Part shown: piece after piece, positions 35,982 through 45,335 of the stretch
How the letters are laid out: each line of letters opens with the position of its first letter
Numbering within the stretch: position 1 is the stretch's first letter
NCBI GenBank assembly: GCA_913056495.1
Contig: CAJXMO010000016.1
Location: 32,612 to 96,611 of the forward strand
Length of the DNA stretch: 64,000 nucleotides
Direction: 5' to 3'
Origin: an uncultured Alteromonadaceae bacterium
Lineage (GTDB): Bacteria > Pseudomonadota > Gammaproteobacteria > Enterobacterales > Alteromonadaceae
Translations under genes and position numbers: made by a program
Notes under the pieces: generated by a model
The model's database searches: none
Seen by the model: only the letters and a program-made list of their open reading frames with translations
What the model was told of the DNA's origin: nothing

Positions 35982-38792
35982 TTAGAACGAGTAACGTGCA
36001 CCTAAAGCAAAGGTTCTGCTGTAAATAGCGTTACCTAAGTTATATAAGGTTTCATCCCCATAATAGCTTTGGTAGATCTCATCGGTTAAGTTAGTTGCGT
36101 CAAATGTTACGACTAAGTCTTCTGTAACATCAACACTTAACTGGAAGTCTACACTGGTTTCTGGTTTGCGATAGATACCTAACGGGTTTGCAAACGCACG
36201 TGCTTCGTTAGACGCTAAGAAATCTTCACGCCATACGTAAGATAAACGCATGTCGTAGTTTTCTTTCTCATAAGCAAAGACAACACTGTATGACGAATCA
36301 GATACACCAAACATTTTGGTGGTATCTGTACCTGTTACTTCACCGTCTTCAACTCTTGGGATATCCTGAGTTGAGTCTAACCAGGTATAGCTGGCTTGAA
36401 TACCAAAACCGTCTAATGCTTGCGGTAAGTTATCCGGGAAATAAACTAAGCCAAACTCAGCCCCTTTTAATTCGCCGTTTGATGCATTGTCCGGTTGAGA
36501 AACCATGTATTCATCTTCAGCAGCTAATGGACCATCATAATAGATAAGGTTAGCAAAATCAGTTATAAAGCCTTCGATTTCACGTTTGAATAAAGCGCCA
36601 TATACTGAGCTTGAATCTGCAAAATACCATTCTAATGATAAGTCGTAGTTTTTAGATTCAGTTGGTTTTAAGTTAGGGTTACCGCCTGATGCCGTGCCAT
36701 AACCTTTATTAGTAGTATCTTCAACATAAGTAATATTTGAATTTAACTGCGCAAAATCTGGGCGGCGTAAAGTTTCACCATAGGCCAAGCGAACCATAAC
36801 ATCATCTGTTAGCTCATAACGCACCATTAAGCTTGGCAATAACTTAGTTGTAGATGCATCTGCTGTGGTTATTGCTGGATTTAGGTTATCAGGCGTCTTT
36901 TTCTCTATAAATGTCATATCGGTTTGAACGTCGGTATAACGCACACCAAACTGACCATCTAAAATGTGACCGTTTAACTCTGTCTCGAAGTTAGTTTGCA
37001 GGTATAGTTCAGCTGTGTCTTCTTCAATTTCGAATCTTTTTTGCAATTCTAAAAGGACTGGATCTAGCTTGTACAGCTGCCTGAATTCATCTCTATTTTC
37101 CTGAATGTATGCGCCATTTGCTGAAATCCATGAGGTAGGGATATCTGCTTCGCCATCAAAGAAACCAGCCGTTGTATTAATTAAACCAGCATCATAGCTT
37201 GATACAGGGCCTAATCCTAAAGGTTCGCCACCATGGTTGTCATTATTATTAGTTGCATCTCTAGCATGCTCTTCTGCTTTTCGTGCATCGTAACGAGCAC
37301 CAAACATTAACTTAGTGAAAATGCCTGCATCTAAATAATATTCACCATCAACTTTAAATGTGGTCGCTTCACCTTTACGTTTTGCACCATTGTCATATAA
37401 GTCGGCTACTGTCCAGGCATCAGCACGAGTCAGATCAGATTCATCAGTGTCAGCTGTTCCCGGGTTGTCCAGATACTGGTATGCCGGCAGGCCATCATCC
37501 GCATTAAAGTCCATATCTAAGCCGTAATAACCGCCATTAAAGCGCATCGCGAAGAAAGACTCATTGTATTCACTTTCTTGATAGATAAGTTCTGATTTAA
37601 TCATTAAATCAGCAGACAAATACCATTTACCGCCTAACGCATAAACATAGCTGTCAGTTTTACCGTCAACATAGTCACCACTGGTAAAGCCTGAACCACT
37701 ATATACGGTTCTTTCTTTAACTACATTGGTGCCATCATAGGTTACCGGAGCAGTGGCATTTTCTAAATCCCACCAGGCATCTGCGTAAGCAAATAACAGG
37801 GCGTTATTTGAGCTATTACGGTAGCCATTGTAGAAAGCTTCAAATAAATATTCAGAGTCTTCATTTGGCGCCCATTGCAAAGAAATATTGGCTGCCGGAC
37901 GTTCACGTTTACCTGTGTAATCACTTTGGAAAATGGCGTCACGTGATAATAAATATTCTGTTGGTTGACCATTGATATCGATTGTCGAGCCAGCTTCGTT
38001 TGGCAAACCTTGATCTAAACCTGCTTCCCAGATAGGGCTCTCTGTTACGTCAGGGCGATCTAAAAAGATACGCTCATACGCGCCATATGGGCCTGTCGGG
38101 TTATCCGTCATAAATGGCACAAATGCACCCGGTGTGACACTTTGGTCGCGATAGTTAGTTTCAGCATAAGAGAAATTAACCAAGGCACCGAATTCACCTA
38201 AGTCGCTTTCCCAGCGTGTGCTGGCTAATAAGCTCACATTTGGATCAAATTCTTCAGCTTGTTCCTGATAAATGCCGCGTGCAGCCAATACCACTTTGTC
38301 GCCTTGGAAGTTAAATGGACGCTGAGTTTTAATATCAATTTGACCGGCAATACCTGAGCCTAATAAATTAGCAGAGCGAGTTTTATACACGTCTACCTGA
38401 CGTAATAAACTGGCTGGAATATCTGCCAATGCAACTGAACGGCCGGTTGCCGTAAATAAGTTGCGGCCATTTACTGTAGTTGTTACGTCATTTAAACCAC
38501 GAATGGATACAGTGCTGACTTCGCCCGCACCACGGTCAGTAACCTGAACACCCGTTAAACGTTGCAGTGCTTCTACAACATTATTATCCGGGAATTTACC
38601 GATATCTTCGGCAACAATCGCATCTACGATTTGAACTTCATCTCGTTTAATGCTCAATGCTTTGTTTAAACTACCACGAATCCCTTTAACCTGGATTACT
38701 TCGGTATTTTCTTCTGGCGTTTCTGCCGCGATTACATTTGGGGCTGTTAAAGCTAAAACAATTGCGCTAGTTAGATATGTTTTTGAAAACAT
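35982..38792 (-). CDS. TonB-dependent receptor, oligosaccharide type (2)
   Basis: 936 aa from the ATG at 38792, which has a GGAG ribosome site and gives a clean signal peptide (MFSKTYLTSAIVLALTAPNVIAA); a longer frame to 38879 adds 29 unlikely residues. The plug has the same VEALQRLTGVQVTDRGAGEVSTVSIRGL block as the receptor at 24521 and the barrel ends in SRTFALGARYSF. A paralogue of that receptor by tandem duplication or parallel acquisition, perhaps tuned to a different oligosaccharide length. Single-gene unit with its own terminator and an operator-bearing promoter. Confidence 0.9.
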   Translation of the reverse strand: MFSKTYLTSAIVLALTAPNVIAAETPEENTEVIQVKGIRGSLNKALSIKRDEVQIVDAIVAEDIGKFPDNNVVEALQRLTGVQVTDRGAGEVSTVSIRGLNDVTTTVNGRNLFTATGRSVALADIPASLLRQVDVYKTRSANLLGSGIAGQIDIKTQRPFNFQGDKVVLAARGIYQEQAEEFDPNVSLLASTRWESDLGEFGALVNFSYAETNYRDQSVTPGAFVPFMTDNPTGPYGAYERIFLDRPDVTESPIWEAGLDQGLPNEAGSTIDINGQPTEYLLSRDAIFQSDYTGKRERPAANISLQWAPNEDSEYLFEAFYNGYRNSSNNALLFAYADAWWDLENATAPVTYDGTNVVKERTVYSGSGFTSGDYVDGKTDSYVYALGGKWYLSADLMIKSELIYQESEYNESFFAMRFNGGYYGLDMDFNADDGLPAYQYLDNPGTADTDESDLTRADAWTVADLYDNGAKRKGEATTFKVDGEYYLDAGIFTKLMFGARYDARKAEEHARDATNNNDNHGGEPLGLGPVSSYDAGLINTTAGFFDGEADIPTSWISANGAYIQENRDEFRQLYKLDPVLLELQKRFEIEEDTAELYLQTNFETELNGHILDGQFGVRYTDVQTDMTFIEKKTPDNLNPAITTADASTTKLLPSLMVRYELTDDVMVRLAYGETLRRPDFAQLNSNITYVEDTTNKGYGTASGGNPNLKPTESKNYDLSLEWYFADSSSVYGALFKREIEGFITDFANLIYYDGPLAAEDEYMVSQPDNASNGELKGAEFGLVYFPDNLPQALDGFGIQASYTWLDSTQDIPRVEDGEVTGTDTTKMFGVSDSSYSVVFAYEKENYDMRLSYVWREDFLASNEARAFANPLGIYRKPETSVDFQLSVDVTEDLVVTFDATNLTDEIYQSYYGDETLYNLGNAIYSRTFALGARYSF

Positions 38793-38869
38793 TAAAATCT
38801 CCGTTACTACGTTCACTTTCAAGCAGAGTGAACAGGGGAATGAGAAGACATTGTGATATATGTATAATA

Positions 38870-38913
38870 AGTAATACAATATAATTATATTACTTTAAAA
38901 GTGGTAATTACAA
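38870..38913 (-). promoter_or_regulatory. Promoter with candidate operator before the second TonB receptor
   Basis: On the minus strand TTGTAA (38908-38913), 18-bp spacer, TATAAT (38884-38889), and 5 bases further the operator-like site (plus strand AGTAATACA, 38870-38878; 8 of 9 to AGTAWTACT) overlapping the expected start point. Confidence 0.65.
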
Positions 38914-39101
38914 GTCACTAAAAGGTTAACTAGATGAAAATAGATAGGTTTTGTAAGCTACATTTGGCCTGAATAAATGCAACTGAAAAATAAAAACTTA
39001 ATATAATTAAAAGGTTATGGTTAAAGTGTAAAGAAATGTAAAAAACGGAACGAAATAAGAAATGTTCAAAAAGAATATAACCGATGAGCTAAAGTGGAGC
39101 A

Positions 39102-39123
39102 ACGAGCACTAAACAGTGCTCGT
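39102..39123. terminator. Hairpin after the exported GH43 gene
   Basis: A 9-bp stem, ACGAGCACT and AGTGCTCGT with loop AAAC. The T-run is on the plus-strand side only, so for the minus-strand gene ending at 39134 it is a weak terminator at best. Confidence 0.45.
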
Positions 39124-39133
39124 TTTATCGTAT

Positions 39134-40099
39134 TTATTTAACCGGCTTTGTAATACCTTCAGTGGTCATATGGATACGCTTAATTGTACCATCTTCATTG
39201 TAGTATAAAGGATCAACTGCTACAGAACGGCGGAAACGGCCACCACTTTCTTCTCCCTTTTTAAACGGCAGTCCGCCAGTATGGTAAAAGAAGTAACTTT
39301 GACCTTTAAATTCAATAATTGACTGATGATTGGTTTCACTGTTACCTGCCAGCTCATTTAAGACGCCTTTAAATTCCCATGGACCATGAATGCTTTTACT
39401 CATTGCGTAACAGATTTTTTCCGGGAATTCACAAGCATAAGATACATAATAGTTATCATCTTTTTTATGTACCCATAATGCTTCAGTAAAGTTTGGTAAA
39501 TCTATTGTTTTGATTTCACCATCGAGTTCAATCATATTGTCTTTGAGTTTTACGTATTTTGGCATTAAATTACCAAAGAACATGTAAACATCGCCGTTTT
39601 CTTCAATATGAATTGCAGGGTCAATATCGTCCCAGTCATTTGGCGTATGTTTAGTCATATCGTCTGTAATTAAAGCGCTGCCGCGTGCGTCTTTAAATGG
39701 ACCATACGGGGTATCAGCAACAGCTACACCGACAGCAAAGCCGGGTTTATCATCTTTATGACGAACTGTGGTATAAAAATAAAACTTGCCGTTGCGCTCA
39801 ACCATATGAGAAGCCCAAGCTTCGCCTTTTGCCCATTTGAAGTCAGTTGCTTTCATAATCGGACCGTGTGCTGTCCAGTTCACCATATCTTTTGACGTAA
39901 ATAACAGCCAGTCATGCATTTGGAAAAATACGTTATTGCTGGGTGATTCATCGTGGCCTGTATAAAGAAATACAGTATCATCGTAAACCATAGCAGCTGG
40001 GTCAGCGGTAAATACATCTTCTATGATTGGGTTTTTAGCAAATACACCGGCGCTTAATAATAAGCCCGAAGCTGCTATTGTTTTTAGTATTTTTTTCAT
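39134..40099 (-). CDS. Exported GH43 family glycosidase
   Basis: 321 aa, signal peptide MKKILKTIAASGLLLSAGVFA. A single GH43 propeller: catalytic base Asp in FTADPAAMVYDDTVFLYTGHD, modulating Asp in DWDDIDPAIHIEENGDVYMFFGN, acid Glu in NFTEALWVHKKDDNYY. GH43 enzymes cleave alpha-L-arabinofuranosyl or beta-xylosyl linkages by inversion. The pattern is close to Bacteroidetes-type arabinofuranosidase/xylosidase subfamilies. Periplasmic location is likely. Divergent from the first GPH symporter across 291 bp with operator-like sites. Confidence 0.85.
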   Translation of the reverse strand: MKKILKTIAASGLLLSAGVFAKNPIIEDVFTADPAAMVYDDTVFLYTGHDESPSNNVFFQMHDWLLFTSKDMVNWTAHGPIMKATDFKWAKGEAWASHMVERNGKFYFYTTVRHKDDKPGFAVGVAVADTPYGPFKDARGSALITDDMTKHTPNDWDDIDPAIHIEENGDVYMFFGNLMPKYVKLKDNMIELDGEIKTIDLPNFTEALWVHKKDDNYYVSYACEFPEKICYAMSKSIHGPWEFKGVLNELAGNSETNHQSIIEFKGQSYFFYHTGGLPFKKGEESGGRFRRSVAVDPLYYNEDGTIKRIHMTTEGITKPVK

Positions 40100-40158
40100 C
40101 TTAGCCTCACTTATTTAGATGTTTAAATGTTTAATTTTGAGATAAGTCATATAATAAT

Positions 40159-40167
40159 AGTAATATA
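40159..40167. promoter_or_regulatory. Weak operator-like site before the exported GH43 gene
   Basis: AGTAATATA matches AGTAWTACT at 7 of 9, 60-68 bp before the start at 40099. In this AT-rich stretch it may be chance. Confidence 0.3.
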
Positions 40168-40287
40168 ATATTAACGTAAATTAAATGTTTTTATTTTTTT
40201 AACATTATAAAAGCTTTACATTATAGCAGGCTAAATTTTAAACAGTATTGAGGTGGTCTAAAGATTTAAATAAAGGATAATCCTTGG

Positions 40288-40332
40288 TTGACACCTTGGA
40301 TACATAAGATTAACATATAGTATAGTATTACT
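40288..40332 (+). promoter_or_regulatory. Promoter with perfect operator before the first GPH symporter
   Basis: TTGACA (40288-40293), 17-bp spacer, TAACAT (40311-40316), then AGTATTACT (40324-40332), a perfect match to the AGTAWTACT consensus, beginning at about +1. This is the clearest promoter-operator arrangement in the locus. Confidence 0.72.
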
Positions 40333-40390
40333 TTTTGTTTTTGGACTGCGTCTGATTAAGCCCACAGAGCAGTTATTATGAGGAATTCGG

Positions 40391-41806
40391 ATGAAATCGT
40401 ACAAGTTATCCACGCTTGAAAAGGTTGGATTTGGCGCTGGTGATATGGCAGTTAATGTCGTTATATCGTCCATGATGCTGATCATTACCTTCTTTTATAC
40501 TGATATTTTTGGCCTGAAGCCGACCGATTTGGCGATTTTATTTTTAGCTGTTCGATTTATTGATGCTTTTACTGATCCTTTAATGGGGATGATCACAGAT
40601 AAGTACACAACTCGTTGGGGCCGATATCGACCTTATTTCCTATTCCTGTCTGTACCGTTTGGTATTTCGGTATTTCTGACTTTTAGTACACCAGATTTTG
40701 ATTATAACCAAAAATTAGTTTGGGCATATGCGACCTATATTTTTGTCACTATCATGTTCACCAGTGTGACGATCCCATATATTTCTCTAATCGGTGTGCT
40801 GACAAATGATCCAAAAGAGCGTCTTTCTGCCAACGGTTATCGTTTGTTCTTTGCAAAAATTGCTGCTTTTTTAGTAACGACGATTGTACCTATTTTAGCT
40901 AAACATGAGTATTGGCAAGGTAATCAGCAATTGGGCTACCAGGCAGCTATGGGCTTGATGGCAATTATGGGCGTGGGTTTATTTTTATTTTGTTTCTTTA
41001 CTACCAAAGAGCGAATCGTTCATGTCGCTGATACCAAACCATTTTTAAAGCAACTTAAACTATTGGTAAAAAATGACCAGTGGTTAATTTTATGTTCTTC
41101 CTGTTTACTGATTACGATTGGCTATGTGGTTCGTGGTTCTATCGCGATTTATTATGCAAAATATTACCTGGGTGGCGATGAAAAATTCCAGTCATTATTC
41201 TTATCAAGTGGTGTGGCTGCTGCGATTCTAGCTATGGTTGCTTCAACCTGGATAACCAAATCTTATTGTAAAATTAAGCTTTTTAAATATAGCCAGATGT
41301 GGGTTGGGGCGCTGAGCCTATTAATGTTTTTTGCTGTTCAGCCCGGTGATATGATGCTGGCGTTAGTGATTTATTTTGTGCTGTCATTTGTTGTCGATTT
41401 ACACGCTCCTGTATTCTGGTCAACGATCGCTGAAGCCGTTGATTATGGTGAGGTTAAAAATAAAGAGCGTGTTTCTGGTTTAGCTTATGGCGGCATTTCT
41501 TTCTGCCAAAAAGCGGGCATGGGGGTTGCTGGGGCAATTGTCGGCTGGCTATTAGCGTATTTTGATTATGTTCCAAATCAGGAACAGTCTGAACAGGCGT
41601 TATTTGGTATCGCCTTAATCTTGTGCATCATTCCGGGTGCATTCCATTTTCTGGTCGGTGTATTAATGAAAAAATATTTCATTACCGACGATTATTATCA
41701 ACAAATTGAACCTCAAGTTGCGTCATCACATCAAGGTGTACCGGTCGAGCAGGAAGCCGCTGAAATGGCTGAACCACCCGTAACGCAAGTTGCAAGACAT
41801 GATTAA
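40391..41806 (+). CDS. GPH-family sugar:cation symporter (1)
   Basis: 471 aa, about twelve transmembrane helices, of the glycoside-pentoside-hexuronide (MelB/XynB) family in the major facilitator superfamily. Family marks: GFGAGDMAVNVV near the start, DAFTDPLMGMITDKYTTRWGRYRPYFL in the first loop, and the repeat DYGEVKNKERVSGLAYGG in the second half. It brings pentosides or short oligosaccharides into the cytoplasm with Na+ or H+. Its stop lies 13 bp upstream of the GTG of a signal-less GH43, so uptake and intracellular cleavage are linked. A paralogue is at 45336-46721. Confidence 0.92.
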   Translation: MKSYKLSTLEKVGFGAGDMAVNVVISSMMLIITFFYTDIFGLKPTDLAILFLAVRFIDAFTDPLMGMITDKYTTRWGRYRPYFLFLSVPFGISVFLTFSTPDFDYNQKLVWAYATYIFVTIMFTSVTIPYISLIGVLTNDPKERLSANGYRLFFAKIAAFLVTTIVPILAKHEYWQGNQQLGYQAAMGLMAIMGVGLFLFCFFTTKERIVHVADTKPFLKQLKLLVKNDQWLILCSSCLLITIGYVVRGSIAIYYAKYYLGGDEKFQSLFLSSGVAAAILAMVASTWITKSYCKIKLFKYSQMWVGALSLLMFFAVQPGDMMLALVIYFVLSFVVDLHAPVFWSTIAEAVDYGEVKNKERVSGLAYGGISFCQKAGMGVAGAIVGWLLAYFDYVPNQEQSEQALFGIALILCIIPGAFHFLVGVLMKKYFITDDYYQQIEPQVASSHQGVPVEQEAAEMAEPPVTQVARHD

Positions 41807-41819
41807 AGCGGAGATTAAA

Positions 41820-42773
41820 GTGAGCAATATTAATCCACTCATACCACAAAGAGCTGATCCTCAAATTTTTAAGCATACTGACGGCTATTATTATTTTACT
41901 GCGTCAGTACCTAGTTACGAAGGTATCGAATTACGTCGTGCTAAAACGATTAAAGGTTTGGCTGATGCTGAAACTAAAATGGTATGGACCAAACCTGATA
42001 CAGGATCATATTCTGATTTGGTTTGGGCACCTGAAATTCACTTTAACCAAGGAGCCTGGTATGTGTATTTTGCTGCGGCACCGAACCGTGAATTAAAAGA
42101 AGGTATGTTCCAACACAGAATGTATGCGATTAAATGTGCAGACGAAAATCCGCTGGAAGGCGCGTGGGATTTTTGTGGTCAGATTGATACGGGCATGGAT
42201 ACATTCTGTCTGGATGCAACTACTTTTTCCCATAAGGGTATACTATATTACTTATGGGCCCAGAAAGAAGAAGGCATTAAAGGTCATTCAAATATCTACA
42301 TTGCGCCAATGGAAACACCTACAAAAATAAAAGGTGAGCCTATTCGCTTGAGTATTCCTGAGTATGACTGGGAAACCCGTATTTTTTGGGTAAATGAAGG
42401 TCCTTATGTATTAAAGCGTAATGGCAAAATTTTTATCACCTATTCAGCCAGTGCAACCGATGAAAACTATTGCATGGGTCTGTTAACCGCTGATGAAGAT
42501 GCTGATTTATTAGATCCTGCGAGTTGGCAAAAATCAAAAGAGCCCGTATTTACAACTTGTTATGAAAATAAGATGTTTGGACCGGGCCACAGCAGTTTTA
42601 CCGTTTCTGAAGATGGTAAAACTGACCTATTGGTTTTCCATGCGCGCAATTATACCGAGATCGAAGGCGACCCTTTATGGAACCCGGACAGGCATACATT
42701 TGTAAAAGCGGTTGATTGGGATGATAATGGCATGCCAATTTTTGGCAGCCCGGCAGATTTACTTCAACTGTAA
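41820..42773 (+). CDS. Cytoplasmic GH43 arabinofuranosidase-type enzyme
   Basis: 317 aa from the GTG at 41820, chosen because GGAG stands six bases upstream; in-frame earlier starts would run into the symporter gene. No signal peptide. Propeller marks: base Asp in QRADPQIFKHTDGYYYF, WAPEIH, Asp in LDATTFSHKGILYYLWAQ, acid Glu in VNEGPYVLKRNGKIFITYS. The pattern resembles exo-1,5-alpha-L-arabinofuranosidases (GH43_26-like). It would release arabinose from oligosaccharides imported by the preceding symporter. A lipoprotein paralogue at 47767-48837 shares the FITYSASATD block, so the same activity seems placed on both sides of the inner membrane. Confidence 0.88.
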   Translation: MSNINPLIPQRADPQIFKHTDGYYYFTASVPSYEGIELRRAKTIKGLADAETKMVWTKPDTGSYSDLVWAPEIHFNQGAWYVYFAAAPNRELKEGMFQHRMYAIKCADENPLEGAWDFCGQIDTGMDTFCLDATTFSHKGILYYLWAQKEEGIKGHSNIYIAPMETPTKIKGEPIRLSIPEYDWETRIFWVNEGPYVLKRNGKIFITYSASATDENYCMGLLTADEDADLLDPASWQKSKEPVFTTCYENKMFGPGHSSFTVSEDGKTDLLVFHARNYTEIEGDPLWNPDRHTFVKAVDWDDNGMPIFGSPADLLQL

Positions 42774-42780
42774 TTTTATA

Positions 42781-42806
42781 AAGCCAAGTTTTTACTTGGC
42801 TTTTTT
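42781..42806 (+). terminator. Rho-independent terminator after the symporter-GH43 operon
   Basis: Stem AAGCCAAGT and ACTTGGCTT around a TTTT loop, followed by T-run. It implies that the GH127 gene has its own promoter. Confidence 0.88.
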
Positions 42807-42863
42807 ATGGTTTTAGCCGAGTAAATCGTCATATATTTAGTCATAAAAATATAAGAGAATCTA

Positions 42864-45239
42864 ATGTTCAAAAGCACTAAAAAATTCTTGTTAGTAGGTG
42901 CCGGGGCGCTTGCTGCACAAATCAGCAGTGTATTTGCTGATCCTTTATCAATGTATCCAATTGAAGATGTGAAGTTATTAAACGGGCCTTTTCTTCACGC
43001 CCAGGAAACTAATGTTGAATACCTGTTGCGACTTTCTCCGGAAAAATTATTAGCGCCTTATTTAAGGGAAGCCGGAATGCCGGTTGGCGACAGTTATGGT
43101 AACTGGGAAAATACAGGCTTAGATGGTCATATTGGTGGTCATTATTTAAGCGCATTGAGTCTAAGTTATGCTGCATCGGGTGATCAGCGTTTAAAACAAA
43201 GGCTTGATTATATGATTGACCAGCTACGCCACGCTCAAGTTAAAAATGGTGACGGCTATTTAGGTGGCATTCCGGGGGCTAAACCCGTATGGCGCGATGT
43301 TGCTGCTGGAAAAATTGATGCTGATTTATTCTCAATGAATAAGCTTTGGGTACCTTGGTATAACTTGCATAAAGTGTATACAGGTTTACGTGATGCGTAT
43401 CTGATTGGTAAAAATGATTTAGCTAAAACTATGTTATTGGATATGGGGCGCTGGGCTCAGCGTTTAGCGGCTAATTTATCAGATGAACAAATTCAAACTA
43501 TGCTGATCACTGAGCATGGCGGTCTTAACTCTGTTTTTATCGATATTGCGAATATCACGGGTGATCAATCTTTTGTTAAATTAGCGGAGCGCTTTTCTCA
43601 GCAATCGATATTACAACCTTTAATCAAAGAGCAGGATAAGCTCAATGGTTTACATGCCAATACACAGATTCCAAAAATTATTGGTTTTAAAAAGGTTGCC
43701 GATGCAACCGGCGATCCGGATTGGCAAAATGCAGCTGAGTTCTTCTGGAATAATGTAGTCACTGAGCGTTCTGTGGTTATTGGCGGTAACAGTGTCCGAG
43801 AACATTTTCACCCATCAGATGATTTCACTAGCATGGTTGAAGATGTAGAAGGGCCAGAAACCTGTAATACATACAATATGCTCAAACTAAGCCGGTTATT
43901 ATTTTTAACGTCGGCAGATAATAAGTATATGAATTATTATGAGCGGGCTTTATATAATCATATCTTGTCTTCACAACATCCTGAACACGGCGGTTTAGTT
44001 TATTTTACGCCAATGCGTCCAGGTCATTACAGAAAGTACTCAGAACATGACAAAGGGATGTGGTGTTGTGTTGGCTCAGGTATCGAGAACCATGGTAAAT
44101 ATGGTGAAATGATTTATGCCAAAGATGAAGACAGTATTTATGTAAACCTATTTATAGCTTCAAAGTTAACAGATGACGATAAAGGTATTGTATTAACTCA
44201 GCAAACTAAATTCCCGGATGAAAATACAACTGAGTTGACGGTAGAACAGGGGGCTGGTGAATTTGAGCTTAAAGTACGTCGTCCAAACTGGATTCAAGGT
44301 GGTCAGGTCAGTGCTCAATTAAACGGTAAGGCGATTGATGTTGAGCTTGATGAGCATGGCTTTATTACGTTGGACCGTAGTTGGAAAACAGGTGATACCT
44401 TGAGCCTGACACTGCCAATCGGAAATCGTTTAGAGCAACTACCTGACGGCCAACAGTATTACGCAGTCATGCATGGGCCTATTGCGATGGCCAGTAAGGT
44501 TAATCCGTTTAAAAATGAAAAACTAGACTTTGTAGCGGATGATTCGCGTATGGGTCATATCGCATCCGGTCCCGTCTGTCCGCCGGAAGCGACGCCTTTT
44601 ATTGTTGGTGAGCCTGAAAGCTTTTTAAACAGTTTAACACCGGTTAAAGGCAAAAGCTTAGCCTATCAGATCAATGATGGTGTTTATAACCCAACTCAGG
44701 AAAAACTGGAGTTGATCCCATTTTTCAGGTTGCATGACTCACGCTATGAAATTTATTGGCCACAAACCAGTAAATCTGAAATGGATAGTTTTTTAAAGAA
44801 AGCTGAAAAAGAAGCTCAGATTAGAGCTGCTTTAGAAGCCATTACAATTGATAAAGTTGCACCGGGTGAACAACAGCCTGAGTCTGATCACTTCTTTAAG
44901 GGTGAACAAACCGAAGCTGGTGTGCATATGGGTAAACACTGGCGTCATACTCGAGACTGGTTTAGTTATGATATGAATGATCCGGAAAAGGAAGCGAAGC
45001 AATTACGCATTACTTATTTTGGATTAGACCAAGGCCGATCATTTGATATTGAAATCAATGGAGAAAAAATTGCAACGCAAACGTTAACCGGTGAGCAGGG
45101 CAATGATTTCTTTACCTTGGATTATGAAATCCCAGCTGATTTAGTCGCAAAAAGCAATGGCAAATTGGTGGTGAAATTTGTGGCGCATCCGAATTCCGTT
45201 GCCGGTGGCTTTTACGGTGTGCGTTTATTACGTGAGTAA
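42864..45239 (+). CDS. GH127 family glycosidase (beta-L-arabinofuranosidase type), exported
   Basis: 791 aa with a signal peptide ending at SVFADP. The (alpha/alpha)6 barrel is that of DUF1680/GH127. The zinc-binding catalytic set known from HypBA1 can be placed: Glu-x-Cys at 332/334 (GPETCNTYN), the Cys pair 401-402 (MWCCVGSG; one is the nucleophile) and a probable acid/base Glu at 313 (REHF). Two further domains follow (beta-sandwich to about 600, then a C-terminal extension typical of longer members). The reaction expected is hydrolysis of terminal beta-L-arabinofuranosides. Periplasmic. Located between the two GPH symporters. Confidence 0.9.
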   Translation: MFKSTKKFLLVGAGALAAQISSVFADPLSMYPIEDVKLLNGPFLHAQETNVEYLLRLSPEKLLAPYLREAGMPVGDSYGNWENTGLDGHIGGHYLSALSLSYAASGDQRLKQRLDYMIDQLRHAQVKNGDGYLGGIPGAKPVWRDVAAGKIDADLFSMNKLWVPWYNLHKVYTGLRDAYLIGKNDLAKTMLLDMGRWAQRLAANLSDEQIQTMLITEHGGLNSVFIDIANITGDQSFVKLAERFSQQSILQPLIKEQDKLNGLHANTQIPKIIGFKKVADATGDPDWQNAAEFFWNNVVTERSVVIGGNSVREHFHPSDDFTSMVEDVEGPETCNTYNMLKLSRLLFLTSADNKYMNYYERALYNHILSSQHPEHGGLVYFTPMRPGHYRKYSEHDKGMWCCVGSGIENHGKYGEMIYAKDEDSIYVNLFIASKLTDDDKGIVLTQQTKFPDENTTELTVEQGAGEFELKVRRPNWIQGGQVSAQLNGKAIDVELDEHGFITLDRSWKTGDTLSLTLPIGNRLEQLPDGQQYYAVMHGPIAMASKVNPFKNEKLDFVADDSRMGHIASGPVCPPEATPFIVGEPESFLNSLTPVKGKSLAYQINDGVYNPTQEKLELIPFFRLHDSRYEIYWPQTSKSEMDSFLKKAEKEAQIRAALEAITIDKVAPGEQQPESDHFFKGEQTEAGVHMGKHWRHTRDWFSYDMNDPEKEAKQLRITYFGLDQGRSFDIEINGEKIATQTLTGEQGNDFFTLDYEIPADLVAKSNGKLVVKFVAHPNSVAGGFYGVRLLRE

Positions 45240-45262
45240 CAACTCGCTCAATAAACTTGACT

Positions 45263-45299
45263 TGCGTTATTGTCAGCCCGAAAAGGCGACAATAACGCA
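45263..45299 (+). other. Long hairpin between the GH127 and second symporter genes
   Basis: A 12-bp perfect stem, TGCGTTATTGTC and GACAATAACGCA, extended inside by GCC/GGC around CGAAAA. No T-run follows, so it is not a standard terminator. It may protect the upstream mRNA end or reduce read-through in a shared transcript. Confidence 0.55.
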
Positions 45300-45335
45300 G
45301 ATCTTATAATCCGAATAAACAGATAGATAAATCCA

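Noticed and set aside
38793..38879. Longer N-terminus of the second TonB receptor
   Set aside because: Starting at 38879 would bury the signal peptide 29 residues inside; the ATG at 38792 has GGAG and a clean signal peptide, and the promoter's -10 is at 38884-38889.
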